Assembly (NCBI GenBank): GCA_002369255.1
Contig: DFFO01000090.1
Span: forward strand, 1-20,956
Source of the DNA: Lachnospiraceae bacterium UBA3774
Lineage (GTDB): Bacteria > Bacillota > Clostridia > Lachnospirales > Lachnospiraceae
Direction of reading: 5' to 3'
Length of the DNA: 20,956 bases
In this document: positions 1-5,960 of the stretch, piece after piece
Layout: each line of letters begins with the position of its first letter
Numbering within the stretch: the first letter of the stretch is position 1
Notes under the pieces: model-generated
The model's database searches: none
What the model saw: the letters and a program-made list of their open reading frames with translations, nothing else
Told to the model about the DNA's origin: nothing
Translations under genes and position numbers: made by a program

Positions 1-1031
1 CCTGAGCTTGCGGAGCATTTTGAAGTGTCTCGAAGAACGATAGGCAGGGATATAGAAGCTCTTTGCAAGGCGGGAATACCGATTCGCACTATGAAAGGAT
101 CCGGGGGCGGTATCTCAATTATGAACGGATACCGAATGGGCAGGACTCTTTTGACATCCCGGGATATGCAGATGATCCTTGCAGGGCTTCGGAGTTTGGA
201 TAGTGTGAGCGGAAGCCGATATTACGGTCAATTGATGGAAAAGCTTCAGGCAGATGGAAAGAGTTATAGCTCAATTCATTCTTTAAGAGGCGTCTTAAGA
301 CCGGCTTTTAGGATGGCTGTGGATGATAATCTGATCCGCAAGAGTCCGTTTGATTTCGAATTGGCATCTGTGATTGTAAATGACATCCATACAAGGCTTT
401 CGATAACCAGGGACGAAGAGAGAAAATTCCTTAAGTTTGTAAAAGAGGATCCTCATTTTTGCAAATACTACGAAGGAATCTATATTCTTTTCCATACGGG
501 ACTTCGCATCTCGGAGTTTTGCGGACTGACTCTTGGGGATATCGATTTTGAGAATCACAAGATCAATGTGAATCATCAGCTTCAGAAGCGTGCGCATATC
601 GGATACTACATCGAGAGCACAAAGACTACTTGCGGAACCAGAGTACTACCTATGACAGAAGATGATGAGGCTTGCTTTAGGAAGATCATTTCTGAACGCA
701 ATGCGCCCAGGGTTGAGCCGATAGTTGACGGGTATCCCGGATTTCCGTACTACGACAAGGATGGAAGCATTACCTACTCGCTTCACTGGGGCCATTACTT
801 TAAACATATAGTGGACAAGTATAATTCCATTTACAAGCTTCAGATGCCCGAGATTACACCTCATGTATGCCGCCATACCTACTGTTCAACATGGCGAAGT
901 CCGGCATGAATCCCAAAACACTTCAGTACACTATGGGGCATGCGGATATCGGAGTTACCTTAAACACCTATACGCATCTTTCTTTTGAGGATGCCAAGGA
1001 AGAGATGACAAGACTCTGTGCCGGTGAATAA
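1..1031 (+). pseudogene. WYL-regulator fragment fused to frameshifted Tn916-type tyrosine recombinase
   Basis: The reading frame is open from base 1, so its true start lies outside the window. Codons 1 to about 86 read as a helix-turn-helix regulator of the WYL/YafY type (VSRRTIGRDIEAL, AGIPI, GGGISI, LDSVS). From about base 262 the same frame turns without a break into the middle and catalytic part of a Tn916-like integrase (SYSSIHSLRGVLRPAF, HTGLRISEF with the first catalytic Arg, TPHVCRHT with the His-x-x-Arg box). The N-terminal arm-binding domain of the integrase and the effector domain of the regulator are both missing. One base is lost near 886-890. The frame there stops at 909, while the proper C-terminus (TMGHADIG, then the catalytic Tyr in LNTYTHLSF) continues in another frame from 891 to the TAA at 1029-1031. 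The product as read lacks the catalytic Tyr, so this is a decayed remnant. A sequencing error could explain the frameshift but not the fusion. Confidence 0.85.
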
Positions 1032-1052
1032 GCGAGTTGTACGCCAAATGGA

Positions 1053-1076
1053 TTTACAACTTTTTTTACAACTTTT
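1053..1076. repeat. Two 12-bp-spaced direct repeats just after the integrase remnant
   Basis: TTTACAAC occurs at 1053-1060 and 1065-1072, each followed by a T-run, giving a 12-bp period 22 bp after the integrase stop. Tn916-family integrases bind short direct repeats (arm-type DR2 sites) near element ends, so this may be a leftover arm site. That reading is inference from position and layout only. Confidence 0.4.
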
Positions 1077-1106
1077 GCAGGCAAAAATGTGCCAATTTAT
1101 GAAAAA

Positions 1107-1152
1107 TTATGCCATAAAACAGAGAAATCGGATCTGTCAAAAAATGGCATAA
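1107..1152. repeat. Nested inverted repeat between integrase remnant and phosphatase gene
   Basis: A perfect 9-bp outer dyad, TTATGCCAT (1107-1115) with ATGGCATAA (1144-1152), encloses a second dyad, ACAGA (1119-1123) with TCTGT (1133-1137). It ends 38 bp before the phosphatase start. There is no T-run, so it is not a typical terminator. It could be an operator, a 5' leader hairpin or a footprint of the mobile element. Confidence 0.55.
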
Positions 1153-1190
1153 GATGCTGAAAAATCAAATAAAAACAGAGGTTTTTGGTT

Positions 1191-1640
1191 ATGATAAAAA
1201 TACTTTTCATCTGCCATGGCAATATCTGCCGCTCACCAATGGCAGAGTACGTTATGAAGGACATGGTCAAAAAGGCCGGCTTTGAGGACAAGATTGTCGT
1301 TGCCTCTGCTGCCGCTCACACTGACGAAATCGGCAGTCCGGTTTATCCGCCCGTAAGAAAACTGCTCAACGACGCGGGCATCGACTGCAGCTCACATGCC
1401 GCAAGGCTTCTGCGCCCATCCGATTATCAGGAATTTGATTTACTGATCGGTATGGACGAGGAAAACATCTGCGACATGAGACGATTATATCACAACGACC
1501 CCGAAGGCAAGATCAAAAAACTGCCGGAATACTACGGCTCCTCTGCTGATGTTGCCGATCCGTGGTATACTCGCGATTTTGCAAAAACCTGGGAGGAGAT
1601 TAATCTCGGCTGTAAAATGCTGTTAAAATCAATTACATAA
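1191..1640 (+). CDS. Low-molecular-weight protein tyrosine phosphatase
   Basis: This 149-residue protein is predicted to hydrolyse phosphotyrosine in the cytoplasm through a cysteinyl-phosphate intermediate. The P-loop is at residues 8-15 (CHGNICRS, nucleophile Cys8, Arg14), and the general acid is Asp123 in ADPWYT. Length is typical for the family. The residue before the second Cys of the loop is Ile, as in tyrosine phosphatases; the arginine phosphatase YwlE has Thr there, so a protein-arginine phosphatase is less likely. The ATG at 1191 is chosen over the TTG at 1185 because AGAGG lies 9 bases upstream and the family begins right at this strand. The gene stands alone: upstream is the integrase remnant, and its stop overlaps the end of the opposite-strand gene by 8 bp. 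In Firmicutes such enzymes often act with tyrosine kinases of capsule synthesis, but no kinase is seen here, so the substrate is unknown. Confidence 0.93.
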   Translation: MIKILFICHGNICRSPMAEYVMKDMVKKAGFEDKIVVASAAAHTDEIGSPVYPPVRKLLNDAGIDCSSHAARLLRPSDYQEFDLLIGMDEENICDMRRLYHNDPEGKIKKLPEYYGSSADVADPWYTRDFAKTWEEINLGCKMLLKSIT

Positions 1641-2412
1641 AGTATTCTGTTTTTATTGCCTTTAACATATTTACACTGATCGGAATCTGACTTGATTCAA
1701 ACATAGGGATCAGGTTTTTTCCTATTATGTAGCCTGCCCTCGCGTAAGTGTCTATTTTTCTCACCGTTGCCGCGGCATACTCAGGGTTGTCCATCATTCC
1801 GAAAAGTTCCACAACGAATTCTTTTCTCAGTTTTACACTCAATACGCTGAAATCCGCATAAACGGTAATGCCGTTAAGGATTATCGGTTTTTCATATTTA
1901 TACGTGATATTACTGTGAAAGAAGAAATCTGCGACTATTTTTTCCGATTTTGACCTTACCCTTTCCCCCCGATCCGTATATATTTCCTGACTACCGTCCT
2001 CAAAGCCCTTTCCCTCATATTGCTTTGCTTCCCAATTTGCCCGGAATTCATCATCCGAAAGCTGGTATTTTTGTATCCACTTCCTTTTGCTGTCGCTGAT
2101 TTTACTGTCTGCCGTCGAAAGATATTTTTCTTCCTGAAGCTGCGTTAATTTATTTATATGGTACAGTTCTTTCTTGCACTTTTTAAAAACCAGGCTCTCA
2201 TACTCTCTTTGCGCTAACGCCTGAATCAGACTCTTGTTTGAAGAGTTGATATATTTTTTGTTTCCTTCGCTGTCCACAAGGTAGTAGTTGACTTTTTCTC
2301 CGCTTCTGCTGGACCACATTCTGGCACCCGGAAGAGTCGCTGACCTTTTCTGAATAAGAGCAATGATTTTTTCCAATAGGTCTCTTCTGCTGTTTAGCTC
2401 GTCTAATAACAT
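1633..2412 (-). CDS. Uncharacterised PD-(D/E)XK nuclease-like protein
   Basis: This is a 259-residue protein with no named function. The N-terminal 130 residues are charged, helical-looking and possibly coiled (LLEKIIALIQKR, KALAQ-like SLIQALAQREYESL). The C-terminal half, from about 143, resembles the restriction-endonuclease fold: TDRGERVRSKSEKIVADFF (Glu157), VYADFSV (Asp187), FVVELFGMMDNPEYA (Glu202), Lys219. I recall a widespread clostridial family of hypothetical proteins with a WEHFGMMDDPEY-type motif; the match is from memory. The Lys of the canonical E-x-K is absent (E-L-F), so cleavage activity is uncertain. The ATG at 2412 is chosen because GGAGG sits 4 bases upstream, within AAAGGAGGAACA. 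The frame stays open through the upstream 63-bp repeats to a GTG at 2856, but no ribosome binding site supports starting there. It converges on and overlaps the phosphatase gene by 8 bp, leaving no room for a normal terminator. Confidence 0.75.
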   Translation of the reverse strand: MLLDELNSRRDLLEKIIALIQKRSATLPGARMWSSRSGEKVNYYLVDSEGNKKYINSSNKSLIQALAQREYESLVFKKCKKELYHINKLTQLQEEKYLSTADSKISDSKRKWIQKYQLSDDEFRANWEAKQYEGKGFEDGSQEIYTDRGERVRSKSEKIVADFFFHSNITYKYEKPIILNGITVYADFSVLSVKLRKEFVVELFGMMDNPEYAAATVRKIDTYARAGYIIGKNLIPMFESSQIPISVNMLKAIKTEYFM

Positions 2413-2442
2413 TGTTCCTCCTTTAAGATCTTTTATTATATT

Positions 2443-2869
2443 CGGGTGTACTGGGAGAGACTTTGCTTCCCTCTGCACCCGCGTTTCCCTATCAGACCGC
2501 CTTTCCGGGTGCACTGGGAGACATTTTGCTCTCCTCTGCACCCGCATTTCCTTATCAGGCGGTCTTTCCGGGTGCACTGGGAGACATTTTGCTTCCCTCT
2601 GCACCCGCATTTCCTTATCTGGCCGCCTTTCCGGGTGCACTGGGAGACATTTTGCTCTCCTCTGCACCCGCGTTTCCCTATCAGGCCGCCTTTCCGGGTG
2701 CACTGTGAGAGACTTTGCTTCCCTCTGCACCCGCTTATCCCTATCAGGCGGTCTTTCCGGGTGCACTGGGAGAGACTTTGCTCTCCTCTGCACCCGCATT
2801 TCCCTATCGGGCGGTCTTTCCGGGTGCACTGGGAGACATTTTGCTCTCCTCTGCACCTACGCTTCCATG
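2443..2869. repeat. Seven tandem 63-bp units, each with a hairpin
   Basis: Units begin with CGGGTGCA or a one-base variant at 2443, 2506, 2569, 2632, 2695, 2758 and 2821, so the period is exactly 63 bp. Each holds an outer dyad CGGGTGCA/TGCACCCG about 40 bp wide and an inner dyad of the GGAGA/TCTCC or GGGA/TCCC type, giving a two-part stem around an A/T-rich loop. A roughly 24-bp linker (pattern TTTCCCTATCAGGC then GGTC or CGCC, then TTTC) separates hairpins. The two ends are degenerate: unit 1 has CGGGTGTA and unit 7 ends TGCACCTA. The array lies 31 bp upstream of the start of the nuclease-like gene. Because 63 is divisible by 3, several frames stay open across it; these are treated here as by-products. 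Confidence 0.95.
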
Positions 2870-3127
2870 CGATGATTGTCATGAATACCTGCCCGATAAG
2901 GCAAGATAGCTCTGCTAAGATAAACAACTACGGAGTTTTTTAATACTACCACATTTTTTTATTGTTGTGTGCGGCCAATTACGGCCAAATACGGCCATTT
3001 TCGCGTTGTTATCTGCCGTTTTTAAAGCTTCATCCTGCCACCTTCGTGCGTTTTTATATATTTAATTTTTGTTTTCACCTTTTTAAGATTATCTTTTCTT
3101 CTTATATCCATTTCCGTTTTATTGCTG
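2870..3127. other. Intergenic region between repeat array and amino-sugar operon
   Basis: No convincing gene is seen. The stretch is A/T-rich, with poly-T tracts around 2936-2961 and 3050-3100. It contains one ordered element, the 10-bp phased repeats at 2971-3000. It must contain or abut the promoter of the leftward nuclease-like gene, but no clear -35/-10 pair was found on that strand. Confidence 0.6.
2971..3000. repeat. Three phased 10-bp repeats (N-CGGCCA-NNT)
   Basis: GCGGCCAATT, ACGGCCAAAT and ACGGCCATTT follow each other without a gap. A 10-bp period places the CGGCCA core on the same face of the helix three times, as in cooperative regulator binding sites. It lies about 130 bp upstream of the -10 of the downstream operon and is equally well placed for the leftward gene. 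The binding protein is unknown. Confidence 0.5.
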
Positions 3128-3133
3128 TATAAT
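3105..3133 (+). promoter_or_regulatory. Probable sigmaA promoter of the ROK kinase-nagA operon
   Basis: A perfect TATAAT lies at 3128-3133, preceded by TG-rich GCTG. The matching -35 region at 3105-3110 (TATCCA) is weak. Transcription would begin near 3140, giving a leader of about 170 bases that contains both dyad repeats. Confidence 0.5.
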
Positions 3134-3148
3134 CTCGAAAAAGAGCAT

Positions 3149-3216
3149 CGGCAATAACCGGCGGCGGGAATGGTTTTCACTGCATCCCTCTAAGAGGCCG
3201 GCAATAACCGGCGGCG
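3149..3216. promoter_or_regulatory. Pair of 18-bp dyad repeats in the nag operon leader
   Basis: The 18-mer CGGCAATAACCGGCGGCG occurs identically at 3149-3166 and 3199-3216, exactly 50 bp (about five helical turns) apart. Its core is a dyad, GCCGG-CAATAA-CCGGC in the second copy and CGG-CAATAA-CCG in the first. Between them CCTCT-A-AGAGG at 3187-3197 can form another small hairpin. Position just downstream of the likely start of transcription suits a repressor operator with looping, or a structured RNA leader. Sequence alone does not decide between them. Confidence 0.55.
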
Positions 3217-3310
3217 TGTCGCTCGGTGTGGTATGCTTATCAATGCGGGGGTCTGTGGCAAAAAAGCGTTTTGCGGCATTGCTCCCAAAAAATGTATCGG
3301 AGAAGTATTT

Positions 3311-4684
3311 ATGAATTATCTCGGAATATCGTTTGAATATAAGAACAGGCCCACCCTTGATGAAGGCTTCATACCGTTTGGCGTTTGGGCCGACGCGTTT
3401 CTTGCTAAAGCGGATCGGCCTTTCAAAGTCGCGTTGGAGAGGGATAACGGCACCGTTTCGGTTTTCGACTCATTTCTTCGTGACGAAAGGTTTGAACTTG
3501 CAAACTACCGCTATATGGAACGCTTCGTAAAATTTCTGCTTTGGAGCGTCGGAGGATGGCGCGTAACTATCTGCGGCTGTGAAGAGACTGCAAAAAAACT
3601 CTGCATGGCGTACCGCAAAGGCGGTGAGCGTGAGTTTGACGTCCGCTTTATGAATGATGTTTTCGAAAAAGGGTTTGAAATAAATATATGCGGAGAAGAG
3701 GATTTTCCTGCGAGGAACGAGCGCCCAAGGTCTATCGGCGGCCACTTAAACGGCTGCAGGATCGGCTTTGATGCGGGCGGCTCTGATCGCAAGGTTTCCG
3801 CTGTTATTGACGGCAAGACCGTTTATTCCGAAGAAACCGTCTGGTTTCCCAAACAGTCGGAGGATCTGAATTACCAATACAGCGGCATCGTCGAAGCATT
3901 TAAAACGGCTGCCTCAAAAATGCCGCGCGTAGACGCGATCGGTATTTCGTCGGCAGGAACGTTTGTCGGAAACAGCCCGATGGTTTGCTCACTTTTTATA
4001 AAGATCCCGCGTGAACAGCGAGAAGAAGTAAAAAGCATTTATGACAGAGCCGCAAAGGAGATCGGAGACGTTCCTGTCGTAGTTGCAAACGACGGAGACG
4101 TAACCGCGCTCGCAGGAGCTATAAGTCTTGGTTCCGGCGCAGTTATGGGAATAGCGATGGGAACCAGCGAAGCGGCGGGCTATGTCAACGCAGACGGAAA
4201 AATCCTCGGCTGGTTTAATGAGCTTGCTTTCGCACCGGTCGATCTTCAGAAAAACGCCACCCGCGACGAATGGTCCGGTGATCTCGGCGTCGGCTGCAAA
4301 TATTTTTCTCAGGACGCGGTCATCCGGTTGGCTGCAAATGCAGGGATCGATCTTCCCGACTCACTAAGCCTTGCGGAAAAACTAAAAGAAGTTCAAAAAC
4401 TGGCCGAAGCCGGGGATGAGGCCGCAAGGACCGTTTTTGCCGACATAGGTATTTTCCTTGCTCATACTCTTCCGCTTTATTCCCGTTTTTACGACCTCAA
4501 ATATCTGCTGGTGCTCGGCCGCGTAGCTTCAGGTGTAGGCGGAGATATTCTGATTGCGGAATGCAATCGCGTTTTGAAAGAGGAATACCCTTCTCTGGCT
4601 GACCGCATATCGGTCATGCTTCCCGACGAAAATGCTCGCCGCGTAGGCCAAAGTATCGCGGCGGCAAGCCTCCCCGAGGTGTGA
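3311..4684 (+). CDS. ROK-family sugar kinase-like protein with extra N-terminal domain
   Basis: This 457-residue protein probably phosphorylates a sugar or amino sugar in the cytoplasm. The C-terminal two thirds, from about residue 145, carries ROK/actin-like ATPase signatures: GFDAGGSDRKVSAV (phosphate-1 loop), VVANDGDVTALAGA (matching the usual ND-ANAAALG region), GIAMGTSEAAGYV (phosphate-2-like loop), and a late helix with DENARRVGQS. The classical CxCGxxGC zinc site of ROK proteins is not seen. About 145 N-terminal residues (GVWADAFLAK, FVKFLLWSVGGWRVTICG) precede the kinase fold and have no known role. Start: ATG 3311 has GGAGAAG 5 bases upstream; the in-frame ATG at 3233 lacks a site and sits among the leader repeats. 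The next gene, nagA, begins one base after the stop, so the two are translationally coupled. The substrate is inferred from this pairing only, for example N-acetylglucosamine or a related amino sugar. Confidence 0.8.
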   Translation: MNYLGISFEYKNRPTLDEGFIPFGVWADAFLAKADRPFKVALERDNGTVSVFDSFLRDERFELANYRYMERFVKFLLWSVGGWRVTICGCEETAKKLCMAYRKGGEREFDVRFMNDVFEKGFEINICGEEDFPARNERPRSIGGHLNGCRIGFDAGGSDRKVSAVIDGKTVYSEETVWFPKQSEDLNYQYSGIVEAFKTAASKMPRVDAIGISSAGTFVGNSPMVCSLFIKIPREQREEVKSIYDRAAKEIGDVPVVVANDGDVTALAGAISLGSGAVMGIAMGTSEAAGYVNADGKILGWFNELAFAPVDLQKNATRDEWSGDLGVGCKYFSQDAVIRLAANAGIDLPDSLSLAEKLKEVQKLAEAGDEAARTVFADIGIFLAHTLPLYSRFYDLKYLLVLGRVASGVGGDILIAECNRVLKEEYPSLADRISVMLPDENARRVGQSIAAASLPEV

Positions 4685-4685
4685 T

Positions 4686-5807
4686 ATGATTTTTACCAAC
4701 GCAAAAATATTTTTGGCCGACAAAGGCTTTGTTAAAGGCGGATTTCGCATAGAGGGCGATCGCTTTGCGCAGGTTTTCACGGACGAGCGCTCCGGCGGAA
4801 AAGATCTTGGCGGCGCTTTGGTCTTGCCGGGTCTTGTGGACATACACATTCACGGAGCAGCAGGTGCGGACTTTTCCGACGGTGAAATGGACGGGCTTGT
4901 GAAGATGGCTTCCTATCTTGCCAAAAACGGCGTCACTTCTTTTGCGCCGACTTCTATGACCCTGCCTTACGACGTACTTGCCACGGCGTTTAAAACGGCG
5001 GCGAATCTTGGGAAAAACCGTCCCAAGCAGTGCGCAAGGCCTATGGGTATCCATATGGAAGGGCCGTTTTTGTCAGAAAAGAAAAAAGGCGCGCAAAATG
5101 CCGATTACCTGAAACTTCCCGACTTTGACGCTTTTCTCTCCTTATATAAACAAAGCGAGGGCTTACTGCGCATTACGGATGTTGCGCCTGAGCTTGAAGG
5201 AGCTTTAAGTTTTACAAAAAATGCGAAGGATTATTGCAAAATATCGGTGGCGCATACCGATGCGGACTACGAGCAGGCCTTAGCAATATATTTATGCGGG
5301 GCGTCGCATCTGACGCACCTTTTCAACGCTATGACTCCGATACATCACAGAAAGCCCGGCGTCATAGGAGCTGCTTGTGAAAATGAAAACGTAACCGCCG
5401 AGTTGATATGTGACGGGATCCACGTCCATCCTTCATCCGTCAGAATGGCCTTTAAGCTGTTTCCGGGCCGTATCTGCCTGATCTCCGACGCGCTTCGCTG
5501 CTGCGGAATGCCTGACGGCGAGTATGAACTCGGGGGGTTGAGCGTTTATTTGAGCGATAACGTCGCAAGACTTGGCGACGGGACCATCGCCGGCGCTGCC
5601 TCAAATCTGTTCCGGAACCTGAAAAATGCCGTAAAGTTCGGCGTCCCCGTAAACGAGGCTATCCTTTCATCAACATATAATCCCGCAAAAGCTCTCGGAT
5701 GCGAAAAAGAAATAGGCGCCATAAAAGAAGGTCTCTTTGCAGACTTTTTGATCTGCGATGACAGCCTGAACCTGAAGGAAGTATGGCTTGGAGGAGTGAA
5801 GCTCTAA
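4686..5807 (+). CDS. nagA: N-acetylglucosamine-6-phosphate deacetylase
   Basis: NagA removes acetate from N-acetylglucosamine 6-phosphate to give glucosamine 6-phosphate in the cytoplasm, feeding amino sugars from mucin, chitin or recycled peptidoglycan into glycolysis or wall synthesis. The 373-residue length is normal. Visible amidohydrolase residues are the HxH of VDIHIHGAAG (His54, His56), the metal ligand Glu125 in GIHMEGPFLS, His190 in SVAHTDADY, His211 in THLFNAM, and the catalytic Asp268 in LISDAL; ICDGIHVHP is the usual substrate loop. The start ATG has GAGG 6 bases upstream, inside the end of the kinase gene. The gene is coupled to that ROK kinase. No nagB (glucosamine-6-phosphate deaminase) lies nearby. 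Confidence 0.95.
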   Translation: MIFTNAKIFLADKGFVKGGFRIEGDRFAQVFTDERSGGKDLGGALVLPGLVDIHIHGAAGADFSDGEMDGLVKMASYLAKNGVTSFAPTSMTLPYDVLATAFKTAANLGKNRPKQCARPMGIHMEGPFLSEKKKGAQNADYLKLPDFDAFLSLYKQSEGLLRITDVAPELEGALSFTKNAKDYCKISVAHTDADYEQALAIYLCGASHLTHLFNAMTPIHHRKPGVIGAACENENVTAELICDGIHVHPSSVRMAFKLFPGRICLISDALRCCGMPDGEYELGGLSVYLSDNVARLGDGTIAGAASNLFRNLKNAVKFGVPVNEAILSSTYNPAKALGCEKEIGAIKEGLFADFLICDDSLNLKEVWLGGVKL

Positions 5808-5840
5808 ACTGTCTTTTTGTCTTGTTTTTAAGAGCTTTTT
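5799..5840 (+). terminator. Weak terminator after nagA
   Basis: AAGCTCT (5799-5805, overlapping the end of nagA) can pair with AGAGCTT (5831-5837), followed by a short T-run. The loop is long (about 25 bases, with a minor AAAC/GTTT pairing inside), so efficiency would be low. Confidence 0.3.
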
Positions 5841-5865
5841 GCCCGTTTAATTATTCCCTTTTTTC

Positions 5866-5894
5866 TTGACTTATATTCGATTTTGGCATACTAT
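5866..5894 (+). promoter_or_regulatory. sigmaA promoter of pckA
   Basis: TTGACT (5866-5871), a 17-bp spacer and TACTAT (5889-5894) precede pckA by about 66 bp. Transcription should start near 5901, at a short hairpin at the extreme 5' end of the message. Confidence 0.65.
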
Positions 5895-5899
5895 AGGAG

Positions 5900-5917
5900 C
5901 GGAGACTGAGGTCTCTG
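5900..5917 (+). promoter_or_regulatory. Hairpin at the 5' end of the pckA leader
   Basis: CGGAGAC-TGAG-GTCTCTG forms a 7-bp stem (one G-U pair) with a 4-base loop, beginning at the predicted transcription start. Such a stem can protect a message from 5'-end decay, or the DNA dyad could bind a regulator. Confidence 0.5.
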
Positions 5918-5960
5918 TTTTGTATTATTGAAAATATTTGTTGAAAAGAGGTTAACCAAT

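Noticed and set aside
1191..1640. Arsenate reductase or protein-arginine phosphatase
   Set aside because: The P-loop CHGNICRS with Ile and the ADPWYT acid loop fit a tyrosine phosphatase; the Cys pair of arsenate reductase and the Thr of YwlE are absent.
2413..2856. Nuclease-like protein starting at GTG 2856 as a 407-residue product
   Set aside because: No binding site at 2856, a near-perfect one ahead of ATG 2412, and the repeats look selected for hairpins rather than protein; kept only as a finding.
2443..2869. CRISPR array
   Set aside because: The 63-bp units are repeated whole, linkers are nearly the same from unit to unit, there are no unique spacers and no cas genes.
2446..2943. Rightward repeat-rich protein reading through the array
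   Set aside because: A by-product of a repeat length divisible by three; no start signal and no homology.
3233..3310. Earlier start of the ROK kinase
   Set aside because: No binding site; the extra residues match no family N-terminus, and the region is leader DNA.
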